From: Leptofilum sp050292445 | GTDB taxonomy: Bacteria > Chloroflexota > Anaerolineae > Promineifilales > Promineifilaceae | DNA length: 33,784 nucleotides | Assembly: GCA_050292445.1 (NCBI GenBank) | Contig: JBNKLQ010000028.1 | Span: forward strand, 1-33,784 | Direction: 5' to 3' | The notes under the pieces: generated by a model | Seen by the model: only the letters and a program-made list of their open reading frames with translations | Database searches by the model: none | Told to the model about the DNA's origin: nothing | Position numbers and translations under genes: made by a program | Shown: positions 7,903 to 14,885 of the stretch, one piece after another | How positions within the stretch are numbered: position 1 is the first letter of the stretch | Layout of the letters: every line of letters starts with the position of its first letter

Positions 7903-8307
7903 ATGTCAATTAGAAACGGCCGCATGAAACATCTACCCACCCCCATCTTCATTTTACTTGGTCTGGCCATCGGCATTGGCTTGGGATTGGCCATTGGCTG
8001 GGTCTTTTGGCCCACGGAATTCACCGATGCCAATCCTACCGTGCTGGAAGATCAATACCGCCGTGATTACGTGCAGCTCATTGCCGACAGCTACGCTCTG
8101 GACAACAATCTAGCAGCGGCGCAGCAGCGCATCGACGATTTGGGGGAAGATGGGCCACAGTACGTTCTGCAAGTGCTCATCGAGATGATTTTGCGGCAGG
8201 ATGATGAAGGCGCAATTCGCCGCCTGGCACGATTAGCCAACGACATTGGCCAATACACGCCCGCGATGGCCCCATACCTGCCCACCCCGCCGGAGGCCAC
8301 ACCATGA
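7903..8307 (+). CDS. Membrane-anchored protein of unknown function, paralogue A
   Basis: 134 residues, or 127 if the ATG at 7924 is used; neither has a clear ribosome site. One N-terminal membrane helix (about 15-34, FILLGLAIGIGLGLAIGWVF) is followed by FTDANPTVLEDQYRRDYVQLIADSYA and AAAQQRIDDL, a predicted helical extracytoplasmic segment. The same order of motifs (helix, FTDA-P, YR-x-Y, SYA, AQQRL) occurs in the next gene, so the two are tandem paralogues; this one lacks the Pro/Thr linker and C-terminal beta domain. The stop overlaps the next start by 4 bases (ATGA), implying translational coupling. No function is known to me. Confidence 0.8.
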   Translation: MSIRNGRMKHLPTPIFILLGLAIGIGLGLAIGWVFWPTEFTDANPTVLEDQYRRDYVQLIADSYALDNNLAAAQQRIDDLGEDGPQYVLQVLIEMILRQDDEGAIRRLARLANDIGQYTPAMAPYLPTPPEATP

Positions 8308-9215
8308 CGCCACCTCCTCGCCGAAGGCAGCGTCCCCTTCCCTTTTGGCGTCGTCTCAGCACTACTGGCTGGCTGCTGCTCAGCCTGGTAATTGGCTTGG
8401 CTGGCGGCTTGTACTACGCCTGGGTGGTTGATCCGGTCATCTTCACCGATGCCAGCCCAGCCCGGTTTAACGACCGCTACCGGGAAGAGTACATCATTTT
8501 GGTGAGCCAAAGCTATGCGGTAAATGAAAACTGGCCTCTGGCGCAGCAGCGGCTGGCTGCTTTAGACGATCCAGAGATTGCCCAAACGGTAAATGATTTG
8601 CTGGAAACGGCCGTTCGCCAACAACGTCCGGCTCCTCTGCTGGAACAACTAGCCGTGGTGGCCCGCCAACTGGGTGCCGAAGGGCAGGCAATTGCCCTGT
8701 TTGCCCCCACGCTGCCCGCAAACGATCTGCAGCCCACGCCAACGTCTGCCATCGTGACCACGCCAACCAACACGCCGCCACCGGCCGCTACACCAACGGA
8801 CACACCAATTCCTACATCAACCGGCACAGCCACCCGACCCGCCACGGCCACACCCCAACCTAACTACCGCCTCACCGAACAAACTCGCCTCTGCGATGAC
8901 GATGAATCAATTAGCCGTATTGAAGTGATTGTGCTGGATGCTTTTTTGAACGATTTACCGGGGATTGAGATTGAGGTGAGCTGGCAAAATGGCAGCGACC
9001 GCTTTTTTACGGGCTTCAAACCGGAAAACGGCCGTGGCTACGCCGATTTTGAGATGTCGCCCGATATTTCCTACACAGTACGCCTGACTGATGGCAGTCC
9101 AGAGGTCAGTGGCCTGCGCATTGAAGAATGTGCCAGCGGCTTCAACGGCGGCTGGCAGCTCACCTTCCAAAACCTGCGCGAGCGCACCACCACCCCCACC
9201 GAAGAAGACGAATAA
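8304..9215 (+). CDS. Membrane-anchored protein of unknown function, paralogue B, with C-terminal beta domain
   Basis: 303 residues. An N-terminal membrane helix (about 20-42) is followed by the helical block shared with the upstream paralogue (FTDASPARFNDRYREEYIILVSQSYA, AQQRLAAL). A Pro/Thr-rich linker spans about 147-190 (TPTNTPPPAATPTDTP and similar), typical of surface proteins in Chloroflexota. The C-terminal about 110 residues are beta-rich with two cysteines (TRLCDDDE, RIEECASG) that could pair, and resemble a small immunoglobulin- or CarboxypepD_reg-like fold (ISRIEVIVLDAFLNDLPGIEIEVSW). It overlaps paralogue A by 4 bases. It likely faces the cell surface. Function unknown. Confidence 0.82.
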   Translation: MTPPPRRRQRPLPFWRRLSTTGWLLLSLVIGLAGGLYYAWVVDPVIFTDASPARFNDRYREEYIILVSQSYAVNENWPLAQQRLAALDDPEIAQTVNDLLETAVRQQRPAPLLEQLAVVARQLGAEGQAIALFAPTLPANDLQPTPTSAIVTTPTNTPPPAATPTDTPIPTSTGTATRPATATPQPNYRLTEQTRLCDDDESISRIEVIVLDAFLNDLPGIEIEVSWQNGSDRFFTGFKPENGRGYADFEMSPDISYTVRLTDGSPEVSGLRIEECASGFNGGWQLTFQNLRERTTTPTEEDE

Positions 9216-9219
9216 CACC

Positions 9220-9699
9220 CTAAACTGATTCAGTTATCTTGATTTGGGACCGGAGCCGCTGGATAGCATCTTGGAGTGCTTGCTCCGTGACTTCTATTTG
9301 AGAAGCGTTGATGAGTGAGGGATCATATTGCTCAGATTTGAAGTTCGTAATTAAAAGACCGGCAGCAAAAAGAACCTGGATTGTGTCATCACTGATTTGA
9401 CTCACTTCAAGCTCTTTCCTTTTGGCCAGGTCCAACAATTTTGCGTGAAGCTCCGCGTTCTCTTTTTCTACCAGCCAACGGTCTAGCAGCTCTATGAGGA
9501 AGAATGCCAGCAGCGGACCAACCGTGCCAAAGAGAATGATTTCTGCTGCAAGATGGTAACTAAAGCCAAACCTAAAGTAAATCCAGCGAGAGGGGCCAAT
9601 CTCATACCCGATGACCATCAGGATCATTCCTAATGGAATCAGCCATCTAAACAGCCCTAATTTTTGATGGAGGTTTGATCTCGAAGTTAGCATACCCAT
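9220..9699 (-). CDS. Short sensor-like membrane protein with coiled-coil tail, no kinase domain
   Basis: About 159 residues from the ATG at 9699 (alternatives: ATG 9693, or TTG 9786 adding a hydrophobic leader). Two membrane helices (LFRWLIPLGMILMVIGYEI and AAEIILFGTVGPLLAFFLIELL) are followed by RWLVEKENAELHAKLLDLAKRKELEV, a charged segment like the signalling helix after the membrane part of sensor histidine kinases. The rest (ISDDTIQVLFAAGLLITNF...) contains no H-box, N-box or ATP motifs. It may be a truncated or stand-alone input module. Its stop is 5 bases from the stop of the convergent paralogue B gene. Assignment is by resemblance only. Confidence 0.6.
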   Translation of the reverse strand: MGMLTSRSNLHQKLGLFRWLIPLGMILMVIGYEIGPSRWIYFRFGFSYHLAAEIILFGTVGPLLAFFLIELLDRWLVEKENAELHAKLLDLAKRKELEVSQISDDTIQVLFAAGLLITNFKSEQYDPSLINASQIEVTEQALQDAIQRLRSQIKITESV

Positions 9700-9880
9700 A
9701 ACTAATATAATCCAGTGCCTATATGGTTGAAGACAAAAAGGGCTTACAAACAGCAATATGAGGATGGTAAGGTGAGATCCTAGCAATTACCAATTACTAA
9801 ATGTCTGAAAATAGGATGATAAATGTCATAGAAATAACGATTGCGCTATATCCAGACCTATGCTGAGTTTGCCGAAGTAT

Positions 9881-9931
9881 GTAATTCACAAAAAGTATTT
9901 TGACTAAATCAAATCAGAATTTGTGAATTAC
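9881..9931. repeat. 12-base perfect inverted repeat
   Basis: GTAATTCACAAA (9881-9892) and TTTGTGAATTAC (9920-9931) are perfect complements around a 27-base AT-rich centre. It lies in the roughly 300-base gap between the sensor-like gene start (9699) and the DUF3048 stop (10003), in which I see no gene. On the minus strand it follows the DUF3048 stop by about 70 bases; no T-run supports a terminator. Confidence 0.7.
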
Positions 9932-10002
9932 TTGAGTGAAAGCGTAGAAATGGTTGCTTGCTAGCTCAAAGAACCTTTGCGCTTTCACTTAACGGCAAGT
10001 GG

Positions 10003-11250
10003 CTACTCAATGATGGGATCATCGTAATAGAAAGGAACCACCTGAAACCAGGTGTTGCCAATTTGCAACGGCACTGGATTCCCTGCATCGTCGATGAAGG
10101 TAAACATATCGCTGCGGTTTTGGCGCAGCCAGGTGACGTCATACTTTTGGCCGTCACGGATAAGCATGGCGTAGCCTCGGCCCCAAATTTGGATTTCTGT
10201 CGTGTACAGGTCGCAGCCGCCGTCCTCACGCGGATAGACGCAAATGGAGCGGTCGAACTGATGTGGCGCATAAAGGATAATGATATTGGCGGCGCTTACC
10301 TGCTCATCATTGTTGCCATCGACAAACGTTTCTCCATCGACGGTGCGGTAATAACGGCCGTCTGCCTCATCATACTCCCAATCCACCTCAGACCAGGTGG
10401 AATAATGCAATTCAACATAGCTGGCCGGTTCGCCATCGGGCGGCGGTGTGGTGTCAAAAGCCATTGTCGTGGTAAAGCGTGGCGCACGATTATCGTGGCC
10501 CCACTCCACAGCTTCCCACAGGCCCGCCGGGTCGGCATAAAGCGTATGCTCAAACGGAATGCGGTCATCATCTTCCTTGCGATAGTAACCCGTGGACATC
10601 TCACGATAGATGCGATCACCGATGTCTGATTGGGCAATGGCTTCCAGGACCAGGGGATGGGAGCCAGACATGAAGATGGCAGCATCGTACATGGCAGGCA
10701 GCTCTTTGTCGATGAGCCGGGCGCTGCGAATGGGACCCACATCAGGCGGAGTCTGGCCATAAAAAATGGCGGTGAAGCGGGTAATGTTGGTTTCCGTGAC
10801 GTGCTCAAACACCAGGTCTGCCTGACCGATGCCATGCTGTGGCCGGGTGTAGCTGGGCGGATTATTGGAAATTTTGATGGCGATCGGCCGCCTTTGCAGC
10901 ACGGAGGAATCTTCCATCAACTCACCGGTCAACGGATTGCGGTCAGTACCAAAATCTTCGGCGCTGTAGAGGGCAACCGGTTCTGGCGTGACCGTGGGTG
11001 TAGGCATAATGGTTGGCGTTGGCTCATTGTTGACAATGGCTGGTGGTGGCAGAGTCACGGTGGGTGCGGGGGTTGAGGGCAAGGTGGCGGTGGTGGGTAC
11101 GGCCGTCCCCACTGCAGCAATCTCGGTTGGGGAGATTGTATCTGTTGTCGTTACCGGGTCTGGCGTTTCTTCTCCACCGCAAGCTACCAAAAAGGTAACC
11201 AGAATGAACAAAATAATGAGCTGACGTGTTTGTTGGTATGATTTAGCCAT
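10003..11250 (-). CDS. DUF3048 (YerB-like) lipoprotein
   Basis: 415 residues. A lipoprotein signal ends LVAC at C24, followed by a long Pro/Thr-rich spacer to about residue 95. The DUF3048 N-terminal domain then follows: NPLTGE, RRPIAIKISNNPPSYTRPQHGIGQADLVFEH, ETNITRFTAIF and VGPIRSARL are the family's conserved blocks. The C-terminal part (about 270-400) corresponds to the second DUF3048 domain. Bacillus YerB is the named relative; the biochemical role is unknown. It is exported and membrane-anchored. No neighbour suggests a pathway. Confidence 0.92.
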   Translation of the reverse strand: MAKSYQQTRQLIILFILVTFLVACGGEETPDPVTTTDTISPTEIAAVGTAVPTTATLPSTPAPTVTLPPPAIVNNEPTPTIMPTPTVTPEPVALYSAEDFGTDRNPLTGELMEDSSVLQRRPIAIKISNNPPSYTRPQHGIGQADLVFEHVTETNITRFTAIFYGQTPPDVGPIRSARLIDKELPAMYDAAIFMSGSHPLVLEAIAQSDIGDRIYREMSTGYYRKEDDDRIPFEHTLYADPAGLWEAVEWGHDNRAPRFTTTMAFDTTPPPDGEPASYVELHYSTWSEVDWEYDEADGRYYRTVDGETFVDGNNDEQVSAANIIILYAPHQFDRSICVYPREDGGCDLYTTEIQIWGRGYAMLIRDGQKYDVTWLRQNRSDMFTFIDDAGNPVPLQIGNTWFQVVPFYYDDPIIE

Positions 11251-11828
11251 TCGGGTATTTTATTCATTGTTGAGGATTGAAGCCAGAAGAGTGGCATGAA
11301 CCCACTTTTCCGCAGTCACATCAAACTTCCTATTCCACGAAAATATATAAACAGTGCACAAAAAAGACGGCCGTTTCCTAACAAACATATTTAAGGAAAC
11401 GGCCGTTTCAGCCTGACACCACACCAAAATTTGCCCATTTCCCCGGCCTCGTTATACTAAATAACTTCAAATGTTAGGGTTTTGTCACTAAGATGACCCG
11501 CATTTTTGGGAAGAACTGATTCATCAGCAAGGCATCTTCTGCCTATCTAGCAACTAAACGACAAAATGTCAAAGTCACGCTAAGCCGTAAAACTAAATAG
11601 CAAAACAAATGCCTCCTGAAAATCATCAGGCGGTATTTTGGCACATTTACCATCGGTATTGGTAATTGTTGTTTTCATAAACGAGCTGTGTATCCTCACA
11701 GTTAAAGAGCTGATAAACCTCAGTCCGAACGAAGAGGAGGTGTTGAACAAAATCAGAAACCAAAAATGAAATTCATCCTAACTCAATGTAGTAATTTATT
11801 AAGTTTCACCTTTTGGAGGAGAAAATCC
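11251..11828. promoter_or_regulatory. 578-base gene-free region upstream of the Aap operon
   Basis: No gene is seen. It holds the paired-octamer stem-loop at 11367-11406, an imperfect CCTGA/TCAGG dyad near 11608-11626, and a possible plus-strand promoter TTGCCC (11431-11436), 16-base spacer, TATACT (11453-11458). The promoter is a weak match. The long leader to the binding-protein start (11829) may carry regulation of the transporter, but no known riboswitch fold was recognised. A GAGGAGG at about 11734 precedes a tiny frame ending before 11766, too short to call. Confidence 0.4.
11367..11406. repeat. Stem-loop built from two ACGGCCGT octamers
   Basis: ACGGCCGTTTCCT (11367-11379) and AGGAAACGGCCGT (11394-11406) pair perfectly over 13 bases around a 14-base loop. 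On the minus strand the stem is followed by a run of T (complement of 11361-11365), so it could terminate leftward transcripts, though no minus-strand gene ends just to its right. It may instead be an octamer-containing mobile repeat. Confidence 0.75.
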
Positions 11829-13007
11829 ATGAATAAGAAGAAAATTGTAGTTGCCTTACTTGTGCTGCTAGCTTTGTTGCTGGTTGCCTGCGGTGGTGGC
11901 GAGCCAGAAACTGTGTTCGTTGAAGTCACCCGCATTGTTGAAGTACAAGGCGAGACCATGACCGAAACGGTCACCGAGACCGTAACCGAGACAGTGACGG
12001 AAACCGTGACCGAAACGGTTACCGAACAAGTAGCTGTTGAATTTGCTGGTGGTGGCGACACCCTGGCCCTGGTTCAAGATCGTGGCGTTTTGAACTGTGG
12101 CGGTAACGCCAACGTGCCTGGCTTTGGCTACCTGGACCCGGACACTGGTGGTTTCAGTGGATTTGACATTGATTTCTGTAAAGCGATTGCTGCGGCCGTG
12201 TTGGGTGATCCCGAAGCGATTGAAGTTACCCCGACCACCGGTCAGTCCCGCTTCCCCGTGCTGCAATCTGGTGAAGTTGATGTACTCATCCGTAATACCA
12301 CCCACACCTTCACCCGCGACACAGCGCTGGGATTTGACTTTACCCCCATTACTTTCTACGACGGTCAAGGCATGATGGTTCGCAAAGACAGCGGCATCAC
12401 CTCCATCAGCGAGTTGGAAGGGGCAACCATTTGCGTGCAGTCTGGTACCACCACAGAAAAGAACTTGTCCGACTACTTCACCTCTATCGGCGTTAGCTAC
12501 ACGCCACTTGTAGGGGATGATGCAGTGGCTACGCGTGATGCTTATGACTCTGGTGCCTGCGACGGTTTCACCACCGATAAATCCGGTTTGGTTTCCAATC
12601 AGATTTTGTTGAGCGATCCATCTGCTCATGTCATCCTGGACGAAGCTATGTCTCGTGAGCCTCTGGGGCCGCTGACTCGCCATGGCGACAACAACTGGAA
12701 CGACATCGTGAGTTGGGTTGTAAATTGCACTATCAACGGTGAATTTCTGGGCGTTGGCAAAGATAACGTAGACAGCATGTTGGGCGGCGACGACCCTGTA
12801 ATCCAGAATCTGCTTGGCGAAACAGGCGATTTGGGTCAGGCATTAGGCCTCGACAATGATTTCTGCTACCAGGTTATTTCCCAGGTGGGCAACTACGCCG
12901 ACATTTACAATGCAAATCTTGGTCCAGACACGCCATTTAATCTGGCTCGGGCAATTAATGGTCTGTACACTGATGGTGGTATCTTGTATCCCACGCCATT
13001 TAAATAA
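11829..13007 (+). CDS. aapJ: Polar amino-acid ABC transporter substrate-binding lipoprotein (AapJ-like)
   Basis: 392 residues from the ATG at 11829, preceded by GGAGGAG eight bases upstream; an in-frame extension to 11766 is rejected. The lipoprotein signal ends LVAC at C21. Residues 22-68 are a spacer with VFVEVTRIVEV and TETV repeats. The rest is a family 3 solute-binding fold (GFSGFDIDFCKAIAAAVLGD, SGEVDVLIRNTTHTFTRD, GQGMMVRKDSGI, GATICVQSGTTTEKNL), with the long C-terminal extension and cysteines (C202, C244 in lobe 2) of the AapJ general L-amino-acid subgroup. It delivers amino acids to the permeases encoded downstream. A strong stem-loop separates it from aapQ. Confidence 0.93.
   Translation: MNKKKIVVALLVLLALLLVACGGGEPETVFVEVTRIVEVQGETMTETVTETVTETVTETVTETVTEQVAVEFAGGGDTLALVQDRGVLNCGGNANVPGFGYLDPDTGGFSGFDIDFCKAIAAAVLGDPEAIEVTPTTGQSRFPVLQSGEVDVLIRNTTHTFTRDTALGFDFTPITFYDGQGMMVRKDSGITSISELEGATICVQSGTTTEKNLSDYFTSIGVSYTPLVGDDAVATRDAYDSGACDGFTTDKSGLVSNQILLSDPSAHVILDEAMSREPLGPLTRHGDNNWNDIVSWVVNCTINGEFLGVGKDNVDSMLGGDDPVIQNLLGETGDLGQALGLDNDFCYQVISQVGNYADIYNANLGPDTPFNLARAINGLYTDGGILYPTPFK
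11961..12032 (+). repeat. Six 12-base tandem units encoding TETV repeats
   Basis: Six 12-base units of ACCGAAACGGTC type encode TETV five times and TEQV once, in the spacer between lipid anchor and binding domain. Units vary at silent positions, so selection seems to keep the protein repeat rather than the DNA. Confidence 0.9.
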
Positions 13008-13126
13008 AATTTGTAACTATAAATATGCGTTTCTGGCTCACTTTGCAGTTTGCTTCTTAGCTTGAAGGAAGTGCATATTTGAATAGCTACTAAGATTTAT
13101 TTATTTTGGGAAACCATTGATTTAAG

Positions 13127-13157
13127 CACAGCCCGACACGTATTGTGTCGGGCTGTG
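13127..13157 (+). terminator. Intercistronic 13-base stem-loop between aapJ and aapQ
   Basis: CACAGCCCGACAC (13127-13139) and its complement (13145-13157) form a perfect GC-rich stem with a 5-base loop. The following bases (TTGTATCAA) are not a proper T-run, so it is more likely a partial terminator or a 3' stabiliser that lets the binding protein be made in excess of the permeases, as often seen in ABC importer operons. Confidence 0.7.
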
Positions 13158-13260
13158 TTGTATCAAAACAAATTGCGACTTCTTTTTTGTGTGGAATTGC
13201 GTGCTGTTCATTGTGGCACGTTTGCCTTGTGGTTAACAATCTAGAACAGGAGAAACGCCT

Positions 13261-14883
13261 ATGTCGGACATACCGAATCGACCAGTACGGGGCAATGAGA
13301 CGATCCCTCCTTGGCGAGACGGCCGTATCATTGGGATTTTGCTACAAATTGCCTTCGTCATCTTCTTCGTATTCAGCGCCAATTGGCTGTTCACCAACAT
13401 CAATAACAACCTGGTCAATCTGGGTGAAGCCCAGTTTATCTGTAAAGACGGCACCTCCAGCCTACGCTGCGCCTTCGACTTTCTCAGTGCTGATGCCCAG
13501 TTTGATATCCAGGAATCTGTTATTGATTATGTACCGGCCGACTCCTATTGGCGTGCCATTGGTGTCGGTGCTTTAAACACCCTCAAAATTGCCCTCTTCG
13601 GCATCATCCTCACCACAATTCTAGGCACGGTAACCGGGATAGCCCGACTTTCTACTAACTGGCTGGTCAGCAACATTGCCAAGTGGTACATCGATCTGAT
13701 GCGTAATACCCCTCTGCTGCTTCAGCTTTTCTTTCTCTACTTCGTGGTTTTCCTCGTCGGTTTACCATTGGTAGGCGAAGCCTACCAAGTTGGTTCCGTT
13801 TTCATCAGCCAGCGCGGTCTGAACTATCCCTCCCTGGTGCCTATGTCTTCATTTGCCACCTGGATCGCTTTTATTGTGTTGGGTATCGTCCAGGCACAGC
13901 TTTTATGGGTCATTTTTGGCCGACGCGAAGAACAAACTGGGCAAACCGTCAACCGTACCTTGTGGGTGATTGTCTCATTTGTGGTTGTTGTGGCGATTGG
14001 TTGGTTTGTGGCTGGCAACAATAGCGATAATGAAGCGATGCTGGTGGCCCGCGCTGACCGGATTCGTGAATTTGATGATATTCCAGGGTTGGTAGAACGT
14101 CGCCTGGGAATTGAAGATTTAGGTGAAGTTGAAGATCTGCTAGCCACCGGTGAACTAACCCAAGAGGACGTGGACGCCGCGCAATTTATAATTTGCACAC
14201 TCCAAGATTCCCCATCAGAAATCAACCTGACTTCGCAGTTACGCAGAGCCAACGTGCCGTTTAGCGTCAGTCGTAGCGACCGAGCTGACCAGGCAATTGG
14301 TGAGTACGCTGAGGATGGCTGCGACGCATTTGCGGCCACAGCTGCGGTGGTTGCTGCTGAACGTGATGTGTTGGAAAACAGCGCCGATCAGCTTGTTGTG
14401 CCCTTACCAGAAACCCCTGTTCGTATCTCTACTCCCAAGCTAGAAGGGTTTAACTTTGTTGGCGGCTCCAAAATGTCGCTGGAGTTTTCGGCCATTTTGC
14501 TAGGTCTGGTTTTGTACACCGGAGCCTTTGTGGCTGAGATTGTCCGAGCCGGTATTTTATCGGTTTCTAAAGGGCAGTCAGAAGCAGCCAGGGCTTTGGG
14601 ATTATCCGAGACCCAGCGGCTTCGTTTGGTGGTTCTGCCGCAGGCACTGCGGGTTATTATACCGCCGCTTACCAGCCAATACTTGAACCTGACCAAAAAC
14701 TCCAGTTTGGCTTTGGCTGTTTTGTTCCCCGACCTTGTGCGGACGATTAATACTATTATCAACCAGTCGGGGCGGTCAATTCAGCCTGTTGTCATTATGG
14801 CGCTCATCTATTTGTCGATTAGCTTGTTCATTTCATTCCTCCTGAACTGGTATAACCGACAAATTACGTTGGTGGAGAGATAA
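13261..14883 (+). CDS. aapQ: Amino-acid ABC transporter permease (AapQ-like) with inserted binding-protein-like segment
   Basis: 540 residues, against about 400 for usual AapQ. The N-terminal part (NWLFTNINNNLVNLG, FLSADAQFDIQES, YWRAIGVGALNTLKIALFGIILTTILGTVTGIARLS) and the C-terminal permease core (PKLEGFNFVGGSKMSLEFSAILLGLVLYTGAFVAEIVRAGI, EAARALGL, PQALRVIIPPLTSQYLNLTKNSSLA) match AapQ closely; EAARALGL is the EAA loop contacting the ATPase. Between them, about 253-382 is an extra hydrophilic segment whose 311-358 part aligns without gaps to AapJ lobe 2. The preceding helix has RREEQ at its inner end, placing the insert outside. AGGAG precedes the ATG; aapM begins 2 bases after the stop. 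Confidence 0.92.
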   Translation: MSDIPNRPVRGNETIPPWRDGRIIGILLQIAFVIFFVFSANWLFTNINNNLVNLGEAQFICKDGTSSLRCAFDFLSADAQFDIQESVIDYVPADSYWRAIGVGALNTLKIALFGIILTTILGTVTGIARLSTNWLVSNIAKWYIDLMRNTPLLLQLFFLYFVVFLVGLPLVGEAYQVGSVFISQRGLNYPSLVPMSSFATWIAFIVLGIVQAQLLWVIFGRREEQTGQTVNRTLWVIVSFVVVVAIGWFVAGNNSDNEAMLVARADRIREFDDIPGLVERRLGIEDLGEVEDLLATGELTQEDVDAAQFIICTLQDSPSEINLTSQLRRANVPFSVSRSDRADQAIGEYAEDGCDAFAATAAVVAAERDVLENSADQLVVPLPETPVRISTPKLEGFNFVGGSKMSLEFSAILLGLVLYTGAFVAEIVRAGILSVSKGQSEAARALGLSETQRLRLVVLPQALRVIIPPLTSQYLNLTKNSSLALAVLFPDLVRTINTIINQSGRSIQPVVIMALIYLSISLFISFLLNWYNRQITLVER

Positions 14884-14885
14884 TC

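Noticed and set aside
11728..11772. Leader peptide before aapJ (GAGGAGG followed by a short GTG/TTG frame)
   Set aside because: The spacing from the ribosome site is too short for either start, and no attenuator structure was recognised next to it.
11961..12032. Tandem 12-base repeats as a possible CRISPR or minisatellite locus
   Set aside because: There are no spacers; units encode TETV in frame within a lipoprotein spacer.
11868..12683. 271-residue minus-strand open frame opposite aapJ
   Set aside because: It mirrors the codon use of aapJ, including its 12-base repeats, and shows no family motif.
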